In this document: positions 16,186-25,059 of the stretch, piece after piece | Layout: the number at the start of each line of letters is the position of its first letter | How positions within the stretch are numbered: position 1 is the first letter of the stretch | From: Pedobacter sp. KBS0701 | GTDB lineage: Bacteria > Bacteroidota > Bacteroidia > Sphingobacteriales > Sphingobacteriaceae | NCBI RefSeq assembly: GCF_005938645.2 | Contig: NZ_CP042171.1 | Coordinates: 3,100,001 to 3,164,000, forward strand | Direction: 5' to 3' | DNA length: 64,000 nt | Notes under the pieces: model-generated | Told to the model about the DNA's origin: nothing | Database searches by the model: none | The model's input: the letters and a program-made list of their open reading frames with translations, nothing else | Position numbers and translations under genes: made by a program

Positions 16186-17538
16186 CTAAAAGCCACTATC
16201 ATCTAAAGCGAAAGTATTTTTTCGATCCTTCCATTTTCCCCTGGTAAAATCAGGGAATTTCTGGGGCATATTACCTTTCTTCAACGATTTTGTCGATAGT
16301 GGGGTGATTACACTCATTGTTACCGAGTCATATACATCAATTGGCGTTTGTTTTTTCTGTTTTACTGCCTGGATAAATCCATTAAATACAAACCAGTCCA
16401 TACCGCCATGACCTGCTCCCACAGCCTCTGCTTCATATTTTTTCCAAAGTGGGTGATCATATTTGGCAAACCACTCTTGAGCAGGATCCCAGACATCATC
16501 TTTCTTTGATTTATGATCAATGTATACTGATTTATTTACATCCATCCAAAGACCTTTTGTTCCCTGCACCCTAAAACCAATCGAATATGGACGCGGCAAG
16601 TGTGTATCGTGACTTAACAAAACGGTTTCGCCGTTTGCACAGTTAATCATGGTGGTCGTTACATCACCGTTTTTATAATTGATTTTGGCATTTGGATGTC
16701 CGGGAGACATTTCTTCTACATAAGCTGCCAATCCTTTAGCTTTAGAGCTGAACGATACCAGGCTGGTAAAACTATTTCCCCTGTTAATGTTAGCATATTG
16801 CATTAATGGGCCAACACCGTGCGTTGGATATAAATCACCGTCCTGATCGATGTTAAACTGCGTACGCCATTGCGCCTCGCTTAAGGCTTTTGGTCCGTAC
16901 TCTACCCCACCGCCGTAATAATCTTTACCGTTGTTAAACAGTACGTTTCTTAAGTTATGCTGGTAGCCACCTTCAAGATGCACCAATTCCCCGAAAAGGC
17001 CTTGCCTAACCATGTTTAAGGCCGCCATTACGTCTCTACGGTAGCAAACGTTCTCTAAAGTCATATAAGGCATGCCTGTTTTTTCAGAAGTGTTTACAAT
17101 ATCCCAGTGATCCTGGACTGTTAAACCAGCAATTACTTCGCAACCCACATATTTACCTGCTTTCATGGCATCAACCGCCTGGTCGCGGTGAAACTGCCAT
17201 GGCGTTGCTATAATTACGGCATCAATATCTTCACGGTCTAAAAGTTTTTTATAAGCATCTAAGCCTCCGGTATATTCTGTTGCAGCTGGTCTGCCTTTTT
17301 TGGCTATAAAATTACGACATATTTTAAGAGAACTTTCCTGGGTATCGCAAATTGCCACAATTTCTACATCATCTCTTAAGGCACCTTCAGAAATGTGGCT
17401 CATACCACGTGCACCTACCCCAATATAACCTAATCTTACTTTTCCATTGTCTGATGATGCAAATAAACTTCCGGTTGGCAGGATGGTTAAGCCCGCAGCC
17501 GTAAGTGCACCATTTTTGATAAATTCTCTACGTTCCAT
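16186..17538 (-). CDS. GH109-type alpha-N-acetylgalactosaminidase (Gfo/Idh/MocA fold)
   Basis: The 450-residue protein begins with a Tat-like leader (MERREFIKNGALTAAGL), followed by a Rossmann motif GYIGVGARGMSH near residues 37-48. It keeps features typical of GH109 enzymes: VCYRRDV, YPTHGVGP and GHGGMD. GH109 enzymes cleave terminal alpha-GalNAc with bound NAD by an oxidation/elimination mechanism and are usually exported with cofactor by the Tat path. A plain Gfo/Idh/MocA dehydrogenase is the alternative. It is first in a two-gene operon with a NahK-like kinase, which fits GalNAc salvage. CAAACG-type palindromes lie upstream. Confidence 0.82.
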   Translation of the reverse strand: MERREFIKNGALTAAGLTILPTGSLFASSDNGKVRLGYIGVGARGMSHISEGALRDDVEIVAICDTQESSLKICRNFIAKKGRPAATEYTGGLDAYKKLLDREDIDAVIIATPWQFHRDQAVDAMKAGKYVGCEVIAGLTVQDHWDIVNTSEKTGMPYMTLENVCYRRDVMAALNMVRQGLFGELVHLEGGYQHNLRNVLFNNGKDYYGGGVEYGPKALSEAQWRTQFNIDQDGDLYPTHGVGPLMQYANINRGNSFTSLVSFSSKAKGLAAYVEEMSPGHPNAKINYKNGDVTTTMINCANGETVLLSHDTHLPRPYSIGFRVQGTKGLWMDVNKSVYIDHKSKKDDVWDPAQEWFAKYDHPLWKKYEAEAVGAGHGGMDWFVFNGFIQAVKQKKQTPIDVYDSVTMSVITPLSTKSLKKGNMPQKFPDFTRGKWKDRKNTFALDDSGF

Positions 17539-17592
17539 TTGTGTTTTTTAATATTATTGTTTAGTTTTTAATTGATCTGGTTAATACTGAAC

Positions 17593-17600
17593 AAACGTTT
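17593..17600. promoter_or_regulatory. AAACGTTT palindrome upstream of the GH109 gene
   Basis: The 8-bp palindrome lies about 55 bp upstream of the GH109 start. LacI-family operators often have an AAACGTTT-like core. No LacI-type gene is in the window, so the assignment is tentative. Confidence 0.35.
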
Positions 17601-17631
17601 TACTAGCTATTCTTTAGCATTTTATATTAAG

Positions 17632-17647
17632 ACCTGCGCGCGCAGGT
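17632..17647. repeat. Perfect 16-bp palindrome
   Basis: ACCTGCGCGCGCAGGT reads the same on both strands. It is strikingly G+C-rich within A+T-rich DNA and lies about 95 bp upstream of the GH109 start. Confidence 0.5.
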
Positions 17648-18403
17648 AACTGATTGGCTGTTTTTTTTACTATTCCACAATAAGTAAGCATAAACGATAT
17701 TTAAATCATGTCTTTCGCCATTTGCAAACGTTGTTTCCTTCCAGCTTTCCGTATCAGGACAATATGCATTTCTCTACACCCTATCAGATATGGCATGCCA
17801 CTAAGCTCAAAAGATTGGATATCTATTTCTTTTTGGCCCCGGCTATTTAGGCATAAGCCAGGTAATAGTCTTAATACAAGTATTTTTTGAAGCGAACGGA
17901 TAAGCATTTGTGCTGTTTTTTGGTTTTATTGATTTGTATTTTTTAAAAGTAGAATAAGCAAATGAGCATTACAACATAAATATCAGCGCAAACGATTGAC
18001 TAATTTTTAGATAAGCTGCTTTATCCGGACCGGGATTTAACAGCTCTTTTAATTATCCATTTCCGATGTCCTGATTAGCAGATATGGATTAAGGAATATT
18101 TTGTTTGGCAAGTAGGAACAAAAAGAGGCAGTCTAAAATTTGAGGCGAGGCTGCAAAATAAACAATCAGGGAAAAAGTTAACCAAAAGCAAAATAGACCA
18201 GAAAAAATGGGTCATAACCCAAACTTGTTGGCAATGAAAAAATGGGCTGTGTAATTATTCAAGCAACTACCCGACATTAGAAATGTGATCGGCTGATAAT
18301 CTCATCAAGTTAAGCACTGCGGTCGTTAGTCTGTGCGTAGTCGAAGACTTTCCTGAGATTGATAATTCGCAAATAGATGCCCTTTGAATACGCTTCAAAA
18401 GGT

Positions 18404-18513
18404 CGTCATTATAAAGGAGGAACGACTAATCAATCTATCATGCTAATAATCCTTGCTATAGGTCGGAACAGGCTGTCGGCTGAAAAAGCCTTCTTATAAG
18501 ACGATTCCTCGCC
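18404..18513. repeat. Diverged copy of the GTCATTGCGAGG foldback repeat
   Basis: CGTCATT, GGAGGAACGAC, CAATCTATCAT, CCTTGCTATA and GGCTGAAAAAGCCTTCT occur in the same order as in the reverse complement of 49613-49709, with scattered changes. The palindromic arms have decayed. Confidence 0.55.
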
Positions 18514-18704
18514 GAAACGTTATGCCTTATTACTAAAGATGGACGGATCAGAAAATTTTAGCAGAGCTTTGTCTGTTCATTATTATTATCCACTTCAAAT
18601 AAATACCAACATGAATTAGTACAACTAAAGGAAAAATAGGGTGTATCAATAAATAACCTAGATTAAGCGAATTGAGGCCTGCCGGCAACAAAGGGCGTTA
18701 TCTT

Positions 18705-19439
18705 TCACAAACCTAAGGCTGCCTTCAATTTCACGTAGCCTGTTTTACTTACAGGCAACCAGATATCAGACTTTAGCAAAACCACATAACTATCCTTCTC
18801 TTTTAGTTCTATTTTAGTTACCTGAGCCAGGTTAATGATGTAAGACCGGTGTATGCGAATAAACTGGCTCACATCAAGCGTTTGTTCGAAATAAGCCATG
18901 GTTTTGTTTTTGTAGAAAGCGCCATCAACGGTACTTAATTTCACATAATCATCATCAGCCTCCAAGTAGTTGATATCGGCAACAGGAATAATCTTAATTA
19001 CGCCGTCTTTTTTAACCACTACCCTATTGTTTTGAGCCGGACTTAAAGCTGCAGCATCCAAAACAGCCTCTGTATTTTCGGTTTGATTTAATTTGCCCGG
19101 TAACTTTTTAAGAGCAGCATCGAAGCGCGACTTATCAATCGGCTTAAGCAAATAATCTACCGCATTAACTTCAAAAGCTTTAATGGCATATTCATCAAAT
19201 GCTGTGGTAAAAATTACCGCAGGTTTATCTTCCACCAGTTCGAGCATTTCGAAACCACTGATTTTAGGCATCTGTATATCAAGAAAAATTAAATCAGGCT
19301 TATGAAGGGTAATGGCTTTTAAACCTTCAAACCCATCACCACATTCTGCTACAATCTCTATTTCTGCATGATCTGAAAGGTAATATTTTATAATATCTCT
19401 CGCTAAAGGCTCATCATCAATTAGTATTGTTCTGATCAT
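18705..19439 (-). CDS. LytTR-type response regulator
   Basis: This 244-residue protein has an N-terminal receiver (phospho-Asp in FLDIQMP near residue 54, TTAFDEYA, and KP in YLLKPID near 105). After a linker comes a C-terminal LytTR DNA-binding domain with RVVVKKDGVIKIIP, YLEADDDYV and FIRIHRSYIIN. Such regulators bind direct repeats through the LytTR beta-fold. The start overlaps the upstream sensor kinase by 23 bp, so the pair is translationally coupled. The cluster with a LiaF-like gene suggests an envelope-stress response. All expected residues are present. Confidence 0.93.
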   Translation of the reverse strand: MIRTILIDDEPLARDIIKYYLSDHAEIEIVAECGDGFEGLKAITLHKPDLIFLDIQMPKISGFEMLELVEDKPAVIFTTAFDEYAIKAFEVNAVDYLLKPIDKSRFDAALKKLPGKLNQTENTEAVLDAAALSPAQNNRVVVKKDGVIKIIPVADINYLEADDDYVKLSTVDGAFYKNKTMAYFEQTLDVSQFIRIHRSYIINLAQVTKIELKEKDSYVVLLKSDIWLPVSKTGYVKLKAALGL

Positions 19440-20478
19440 TTTTTTGTGGAATTTTTAGGGTGGTAATATATAAATTATTTGCCTCAATATCGGTTTGTAA
19501 TAAATGGGTATTTGCAAATAACAGATATAACCTGCGTTTAATGGCACTTAAACCAAATCCTGTGCCTCCGGCAGCTTTCATCTCCGGATCGAAAGGATTT
19601 TGTACGCGCAACTGTAAAATATTGTACTCTACAGTAACATCAATTTTGATTGTAATGCCTGCAGATGTGTTATACAGTCCGAATTTAATGGCGTTTTCTA
19701 CGATAGGTTGCAATAATGTACCGGGCAGACAAAGGTTTAAGGTATCTTCGGCAACGTTAACTTCAATGTTTAACCTATGGCTAAACCTTACTTTTTCGAT
19801 ATCAAGATACAGCTGAATGTACTCCATTTCTTCTTCTACGGAAACCCATAATTCATCATCGCGTTTTAGGGTACCACGTAGAAAAGAAGCTAATTTTGTA
19901 ATCATTACCCCCGCCTCTTTTGGGTTAACCATGGTAAGTGCAAATACCGAATTTAAACTATTGAAAAGAAAATGCGGCTGTAATTGGTGTCTTAACTTAT
20001 TTAACTCAGCCTCTTTGGCTAAACTTTTAGCTGCCGATAGTCTTTCATGTGTTTCTGATTGTTCTTCTAACCTGTACCATAAAATATTAGCTAAGGCACA
20101 CCAGGCTAAACACATAAAAGAAATTAAGCCTCTAAAGGCAAAAGAGAAATTGTAAAAATCTTTGTATTCTTTATAATCGGCAAAAATATAAAGCATGCTA
20201 TATTTAGCGGCATAAACAATTACAAATGTGAGGGCCAGCGTAATAATCAGTACATAGAGAATCCGTTCATTTTTTGGCTGATAATAACCAAGCATATTGC
20301 TTAGCCCTATACAGGCCAATGCCAGCAAAAAGTTATTGATTAAGCTATCGGTTATCGCTATCCACCAGGAAAAATTAACTACATAATGCAATCCGGCACC
20401 ACACAATACAGTCCACATTATTGCAATGGTTAACGATATTTTCTGTATTTGCGGAACGGATAAAGGTCTAGTTGTCAA
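19417..20478 (-). CDS. LytS-type sensor histidine kinase
   Basis: This protein has 353 residues if started at the TTG at 20478, which overlaps the end of the DUF4288 gene by 11 bp; the next ATG, 19 codons in, would cut the first membrane helix. Four membrane helices (about 15-35, 45-62, 75-95 and 115-135) precede a His_kinase domain. That domain has the phospho-His in LRHQLQPHFLFNSLN near residue 172 and the ATPase motifs PIVENAIKFG near 262 and GTGFGLSAI near 310. It partners the adjacent LytTR regulator. No extracellular sensor domain is present, so it probably senses membrane state. Confidence 0.92.
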   Translation of the reverse strand: MTTRPLSVPQIQKISLTIAIMWTVLCGAGLHYVVNFSWWIAITDSLINNFLLALACIGLSNMLGYYQPKNERILYVLIITLALTFVIVYAAKYSMLYIFADYKEYKDFYNFSFAFRGLISFMCLAWCALANILWYRLEEQSETHERLSAAKSLAKEAELNKLRHQLQPHFLFNSLNSVFALTMVNPKEAGVMITKLASFLRGTLKRDDELWVSVEEEMEYIQLYLDIEKVRFSHRLNIEVNVAEDTLNLCLPGTLLQPIVENAIKFGLYNTSAGITIKIDVTVEYNILQLRVQNPFDPEMKAAGGTGFGLSAIKRRLYLLFANTHLLQTDIEANNLYITTLKIPQKNDQNNTN

Positions 20479-20815
20479 AATCGTTTTGATTAGTTAATGA
20501 TTGATTACGGTGCGCTAGCTTTTCCAGGTATTTTGTAACTGATTTAGGCTCAACAATCCTGGAACTTACTTCTACACCATCGGTAAGTTCTGCAACTTCC
20601 GATATTCCACCTACACCTAAAAACTTCCATATTACCTTATCTCCCTGGCAATTATTAAAAGAGGGATTAAAATGTACGGCATTCAAATTAGCTTTGCTTA
20701 AGGCCTGCCTTATACCTTCTGCCTGGATTAAACGCGTTTGTTCATTAAATTGGGGTGTATGCTTTCCTTCACCACAAATTACCTGATAGATACAATTTAC
20801 TGCAAACCATTTCAT
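20468..20815 (-). CDS. DUF4288 protein
   Basis: The start ATG at 20815 (MKWFAVNCIYQVICGEGKHT) gives 115 residues. The sequence fits the DUF4288 family by its opening MKWF.V..IYQ pattern and the FNEQTRLIQAE segment. There is no signal peptide or membrane helix, so it is probably cytosolic. Function is unknown. It sits inside the LiaF-like/LytS/LytR cluster: its stop overlaps the kinase start by 11 bp, and it begins 22 bp after the LiaF-like stop. A role in the same signalling pathway is inferred from this packing only. Confidence 0.75.
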   Translation of the reverse strand: MKWFAVNCIYQVICGEGKHTPQFNEQTRLIQAEGIRQALSKANLNAVHFNPSFNNCQGDKVIWKFLGVGGISEVAELTDGVEVSSRIVEPKSVTKYLEKLAHRNQSLTNQNDFDN

Positions 20816-20837
20816 AGGCAATGTTTATAATAAATGT

Positions 20838-21602
20838 TTAGAAACTTTTAATTTCAATCCCGCCAAATAAAGCCGTTCCATCTAAAACCAATGTTTTTTT
20901 CAGCTCTGCTACCGGCATCACATGTGATCTTTTATCTTCAACGCTACCAAATAATGCCGTTACGTTCGATTTTATTGCCCAGTTTTGTGGTACAATTAAT
21001 TTAATTCCTCCAAAAACTGCCGTTACATCAAGCGATACTGTTTCAGGAAAATCAGCCTGGGTCATTACAATATCGGCACCGCCAAAAACGGCCGTAATAT
21101 CGCCACCCTGAAAGTTTTTAGTGTAAACAGTTTGATGGCTACCACCAAAAACAGCCATTACATCAATAATATCGTTATTATTTGCAGCGTTTTTATCGCC
21201 TCCTGCTTCAAAATTAAAATCGGCCTTGTGCTTATTTTTAGGTTTTTTCTTAAAAACCGACGCATCTTTCGGTCTGAAGATTAAAAAACCACCCACTATC
21301 ACCAAACCAATACCTAATGCATATTTAGACAGGTCGAGATCCAGCCCGGGTATGCGAATTAAGGTATTGTATGCGCCGATCAAAATCAAGATCAGCCAGG
21401 CTATTCCCTTAAAGTTACGACGAACGCCGATAAATACACCAAGTAAAATTAAAAAATTAGACCAGCTGAATATCCACCCCGGAATCGCTAATCCCATATT
21501 GTTCAATAGAAATGCAAATCCGATGATGACTATGATGAAACCGCTCCAAACCCTTCCTGAGTTTTTAAGCTGGTTGTTATCGTTATTATTAATATTTTCC
21601 AT
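20838..21602 (-). CDS. LiaF-like membrane protein with C-terminal antibiotic-response domain
   Basis: This 254-residue protein has an N-terminal hydrophilic stretch rich in Asn and four short hydrophobic helices (about 19-37, 42-58, 65-82 and 92-110). A Lys-rich linker leads to a repetitive beta-domain with four AVFGG/ALFG-type repeats (residues about 150-254). This matches LiaF-type proteins (transmembrane part plus LiaF C-terminal domain). In Firmicutes LiaF restrains a cell-wall-stress two-component system; the position just upstream of a LytS/LytR pair suggests an equivalent role here. The gene leads the four-gene leftward operon. Confidence 0.87.
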   Translation of the reverse strand: MENINNNDNNQLKNSGRVWSGFIIVIIGFAFLLNNMGLAIPGWIFSWSNFLILLGVFIGVRRNFKGIAWLILILIGAYNTLIRIPGLDLDLSKYALGIGLVIVGGFLIFRPKDASVFKKKPKNKHKADFNFEAGGDKNAANNNDIIDVMAVFGGSHQTVYTKNFQGGDITAVFGGADIVMTQADFPETVSLDVTAVFGGIKLIVPQNWAIKSNVTALFGSVEDKRSHVMPVAELKKTLVLDGTALFGGIEIKSF

Positions 21603-21734
21603 TTGTGCTCGTATTTAATCATCCAAAAATATTGATAAACATCAGATCATAGTATATACAACATGTAAGAACTCTGTAAAAGACGGTAAGTGCCCTTATT
21701 TTATCGGTGAAAATTATTTTGTTATTTTGATGGC

Positions 21735-22607
21735 ATGAAATTTCTCCTGCTAATGTTCGGTCTTGCTATTTCTACCTGCTTATATGCTCAGGAAATAAGC
21801 AGTCATTATAAGATCTACGATGTAAAAAAACAAAAATCGATATCAACAGACGATATTGTTGCTGATATGGAGCAGGCAGATGTTTTATTTTTTGGCGAAG
21901 ACCATAACGATTCTGTAGGGCACTACCTCGAAGCAACGCTCTTCAGAAAACTCCATTCAAAATATCCATTAAAAACGGCGCTATCTTTAGAAATGTTCCA
22001 TACTGATGTACAACCTGAATTAGACGAATACCTGGCAGGGTTAATATCAGAAAAAAATTTTATCAAAGAAAGCAGGGCCTGGGGAAATTATAAAGATTAC
22101 AGACCTTTAATCGAGTATGCCAAACAAAACAGGTTAAAAGTTATTGCTTCAAATGCGGCAACACGTTACAGTAATGCGGTTACACTAGGCGGACTTAAGG
22201 TTTTAGAAAATTTCCCAAAAACATCATTCAATTTTTTACCTCCCTTGCCTATTGATACGGCTCAGGGCAGATATTATGAAAAATTTACGGAAACTTTGGG
22301 TGGACACCTTATGGGCCCGATGAAAATTTATCAGACTCAAAATTTGTGGGATGCGACCATGGCCTGGTCTATCAATAAGTTTATTAAGGCAAACAGGGGC
22401 ATAAAGGTTTTTCAACTTAACGGGCGTTTTCATAGCGATGAAAAACTGGGGACGCTGGCAAAACTCAAACAATTAAATCCAAAATTAAAAATCCTAAATA
22501 TTTCGTCGTTTTCTGATGAAAGCTTTATCAAGCCCGATTGGGAGAAATTTAAATATCTTGGTGATTATATCATTCTTACAGATCCAAAGGTAAAAAGGAG
22601 TTATTAA
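21735..22607 (+). CDS. ChaN-family lipoprotein-like protein (haem-binding/Tiki superfamily)
   Basis: The 290-residue protein has a signal peptide (MKFLLLMFGLAISTCLYAQ; the Cys could be a lipobox, but the site looks more like signal peptidase I). It shows the ChaN pattern VLFFGEDHNDSVGHYLE near residues 50-66, SLEMFHTDVQPELDEYL near 83-99, a YKDYRPLIEYAK segment and NGRFHSD near 227. ChaN (DUF399) proteins bind haem in some species and belong to the Tiki/EreA-like fold with possible protease activity. The gene stands alone, divergent from the LiaF-like operon. Confidence 0.88.
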   Translation: MKFLLLMFGLAISTCLYAQEISSHYKIYDVKKQKSISTDDIVADMEQADVLFFGEDHNDSVGHYLEATLFRKLHSKYPLKTALSLEMFHTDVQPELDEYLAGLISEKNFIKESRAWGNYKDYRPLIEYAKQNRLKVIASNAATRYSNAVTLGGLKVLENFPKTSFNFLPPLPIDTAQGRYYEKFTETLGGHLMGPMKIYQTQNLWDATMAWSINKFIKANRGIKVFQLNGRFHSDEKLGTLAKLKQLNPKLKILNISSFSDESFIKPDWEKFKYLGDYIILTDPKVKRSY

Positions 22608-22817
22608 TCTGAATCAGTTAAAAGATGTTCAGCAGATATTTATTACTCGGTTCGTCACCCTGATCCATAGCTAGCGGATTCATTTCAGGGTCTGTTTTGC
22701 AGGAAGATAAAAAATGCTGACCACGCAGTAGCTACAAGACAATTGAAAACAATAGTTATACTTTTAAAATAAATTAAGCACAACGAAAGTGCCTGAAAAA
22801 GAACCTATTAAAACAAA

Positions 22818-22852
22818 AAAGCTCCGTAGCCAGAACCAGTTTGCGGAGCTTT
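22818..22852 (-). terminator. Rho-independent terminator of mscL
   Basis: AAAGCTCCG at 22818-22826 pairs with CGGAGCTTT at 22844-22852. On the minus strand the stem is followed by a T-rich run (22811-22817). It begins 4 bp after the mscL stop codon. Confidence 0.85.
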
Positions 22853-22856
22853 GGTT

Positions 22857-23306
22857 TTATGCTTTTGCTTTTAGTAAATCTCTGATTTCAGTTAAAAGCA
22901 CTTCTTCTTTTGTAGGCACAGGTGGTGCAGCAACTGCTACGGCTTCTTCCTTCTTTTTCATTCTGTTAATTGCCTTAACCATAATAAAAACAATTAATGC
23001 CAACAGTAAGAAGTTTATCGCAACCGTAATAAAATTACCATATGCAAATATAGCAGCATCCGGAGCAGCTTTTTTGGCATCTGCCAACGATGCTCCCTCC
23101 GGGATAAGTTCCGATCCTTTACCCATTGCAAAGTAAATGCTGCTGAAATCTGGTTTACCCGCCATAGCAGCAACTACAGGCATTATTAAGTCTTCAATTA
23201 CACTGGTCACAATCTTACCGAAAGCTCCGCCAATAATAACTCCAACTGCTAAATCGAAAGCATTGCCCTTAATGGCAAACTCTTTAAATTCTTTTACAAA
23301 TCCCAT
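22857..23306 (-). CDS. mscL: Large-conductance mechanosensitive channel MscL
   Basis: This 149-residue protein starts with the MscL N-terminal helix (MGFVKEFKEFAIKGNAFDLA) and the pore helix VGVIIGGAFGKIVTSVIEDLIMP written with the usual Gly/Ala packing. The periplasmic loop with YFAMGKGSEL and the second helix (about 90-113) follow. The C-terminal cytoplasmic helix has the KEEVLLTEIRDLL motif. MscL is a pentameric inner-membrane valve that opens under hypo-osmotic shock. The length is normal. It is monocistronic with a clear terminator and faces the ChaN gene tail-to-tail. Confidence 0.97.
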   Translation of the reverse strand: MGFVKEFKEFAIKGNAFDLAVGVIIGGAFGKIVTSVIEDLIMPVVAAMAGKPDFSSIYFAMGKGSELIPEGASLADAKKAAPDAAIFAYGNFITVAINFLLLALIVFIMVKAINRMKKKEEAVAVAAPPVPTKEEVLLTEIRDLLKAKA

Positions 23307-23443
23307 ACGCTGTCTGTGTAGTTCTATTTATTTACTAAAATAGCAAACATTAAACTCAATGCAAATGTTTAGCAAATAATTTTAAAACCAAACATATCGA
23401 TAGCATTTAGATCAAATCAGCATAATATCTGAAATCTATTGTT

Positions 23444-23451
23444 TATTTTTG
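23444..23451 (+). promoter_or_regulatory. Candidate Bacteroidota -7 promoter element of rpoN
   Basis: TATTTTTG matches the TAnnTTTG -7 consensus of Bacteroidota housekeeping promoters and lies 22 bp before the rpoN start. No good -33 TTTG is visible at the expected distance. Confidence 0.35.
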
Positions 23452-23472
23452 CCCTATTCTTTTTTATTTACT

Positions 23473-24945
23473 ATGCTAAAACAACACCTACAACAAAAAT
23501 TATTACAAAAGTTATCACCACAACAAATACAGTTTATTAAATTGTTGCAGGTACCAACCGTTGCTTTAGATACCCGTGTAAAAGAAGAACTCGAAGAAAA
23601 CCCTGCGCTTGAAGATCCAAGCTTAATGACTCAGGATGAGCCAAAGAGCGAATATGATGATTTAAATGATGGGCCTGAAGATTACGAACAACCATCAGAA
23701 GATACCAGCATGGATGAATTTAATGTAGATGATTATTTACAGGATGATTCGACCAACGATTACAGCACCAACTACAATAATGGCGACGATGATGAAGAGA
23801 AAAAAGAAACGCCAATTGCCATAGAAAGTACATTTTTTGAAAGTTTACAAGAGCAATTGGACCTTATTCCCCTATCCGATCAGGATTTCATTATTGGCAA
23901 ACAGATTATCGGCAGTTTAGATGATGATGGTTATTTACGCCGTCCCCTGGGCTCCATGATCGATGATCTTGCTTTTTCCCAGAATGTTATGGTTGAGGAA
24001 GAGGATGTATTGGAAATGTTAAAACTGATCCAAAGCTTCGATCCTCCGGGCATTGGCGCAAGAGATCTGAAAGAATGTTTATTGATCCAGTTAAAAAGAA
24101 AAGACCCGAACAATCCCATTATAGTTAAAGCAATGAATGTTGTAGAAAACTATCTGGATGAGTTTACACGTAAACACTACGATAAATTAGAAAAAAGTTT
24201 AGGCCTGGATAGCGAAGAGCTTAAAGAGGTGGTAAATGAAATTTTACGTTTAAATCCGAAACCAGGTGATGCCAATCAGGTTACAACCAAACAAATGCAG
24301 ATTATTCCTGATTTCCACATCAGCAATAACGACGGCGTATTGATTTTAACATTAAATTCGAAAAATGCTCCTGAATTAAAGGTAAGCAGATCTTACCAGG
24401 AAATGTTTGAGCATTATGACAAAGCTGCATCCAAAGATAAAAAGCTAAAAGAGGCTGTTCAGTTTGTGAAACAAAAATTAGATTCTGCCCGATGGTTTAT
24501 AGATGCGATTAAACAAAGACAACAAACTTTGTTAAAAACCATGAATGCCATTATGCACTATCAATATGAATATTTTTTAACGGCCGATGAGCGTAAAATG
24601 CGCCCGATGATCTTAAAAGATATCGCAGATAAAATCGATATGGATATCTCAACCGTATCAAGGGTCGCAAACTCTAAATATGTACAAACCGAATTTGGCA
24701 CGTTCCTGTTAAAATCTTTCTTCTCAGAAGCTATACAGACCGAAAACGGTGAAGAAGTTTCGAATAAAGAGGTTAAAAAAATATTAGAAGACTGTATTGG
24801 CAACGAAGATAAACGCAAACCTTTGGCTGATGAAAAATTAACCGAAATTTTAAAAGAAAGAGGTTATAACATTGCCAGAAGAACGGTTGCGAAATATCGT
24901 GAACAAATGAATATTCCGGTAGCCAGGCTTAGGAAAGAACTTTAG
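23473..24945 (+). CDS. rpoN: RNA polymerase sigma-54 factor
   Basis: Starting at the ATG at 23473 the protein has 490 residues; an upstream TTG adds eight residues that do not fit the family. Region I is a Gln/Leu-rich activator-interacting stretch with LSPQQIQFIKLLQ and ELEENPALED. Region II is acidic, the core-binding domain follows, and the HTH has MDISTVSRVANSKYV near residue 400. The RpoN box ARRTVAKYRE is near the C-terminus. It directs transcription that needs enhancer-binding ATPases. No such activator is in the window. The gene is monocistronic and intact. Confidence 0.97.
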   Translation: MLKQHLQQKLLQKLSPQQIQFIKLLQVPTVALDTRVKEELEENPALEDPSLMTQDEPKSEYDDLNDGPEDYEQPSEDTSMDEFNVDDYLQDDSTNDYSTNYNNGDDDEEKKETPIAIESTFFESLQEQLDLIPLSDQDFIIGKQIIGSLDDDGYLRRPLGSMIDDLAFSQNVMVEEEDVLEMLKLIQSFDPPGIGARDLKECLLIQLKRKDPNNPIIVKAMNVVENYLDEFTRKHYDKLEKSLGLDSEELKEVVNEILRLNPKPGDANQVTTKQMQIIPDFHISNNDGVLILTLNSKNAPELKVSRSYQEMFEHYDKAASKDKKLKEAVQFVKQKLDSARWFIDAIKQRQQTLLKTMNAIMHYQYEYFLTADERKMRPMILKDIADKIDMDISTVSRVANSKYVQTEFGTFLLKSFFSEAIQTENGEEVSNKEVKKILEDCIGNEDKRKPLADEKLTEILKERGYNIARRTVAKYREQMNIPVARLRKEL

Positions 24946-24987
24946 TTCAGTTGGCAGTTTTCAGTTAACAGTTTTCAGTTGGCAGTT
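24946..24987. repeat. Tandem repeat, 3 x 14 bp
   Basis: Three head-to-tail units TTCAGTTGGCAGTT, TTCAGTTAACAGTT and TTCAGTTGGCAGTT start one base after the rpoN stop codon. The second unit differs at two positions. Confidence 0.75.
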
Positions 24988-25059
24988 ATTTATTTAAAGT
25001 ATAGGATTTATTGCGAGCAAACCGTGTTGCGCTCCAAATGTAAATGGTGTATTTATTGT

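Larger units (their letters stand above)
17539..18704. other. Long intergenic region with operator-like palindromes and a decayed repeat
   Basis: About 1.17 kb without a gene I can support. It holds AAACGTTT at 17593-17600, a perfect 16-bp palindrome ACCTGCGCGCGCAGGT at 17632-17647, CAAACGTTG at 17725-17733 and CAAACGATTG at 17989-17998. A diverged copy of the GTCATTGCGAGG foldback repeat lies at about 18404-18513. A 68-codon open frame at 17701-17907 (minus) has no recognisable features. Confidence 0.55.

Noticed and set aside
17701-17907. 68-codon frame on the minus strand in the long intergenic region
   Set aside because: No recognisable motif, no operon partner and an opposing frame of similar size on the other strand; I cannot support it as a gene.
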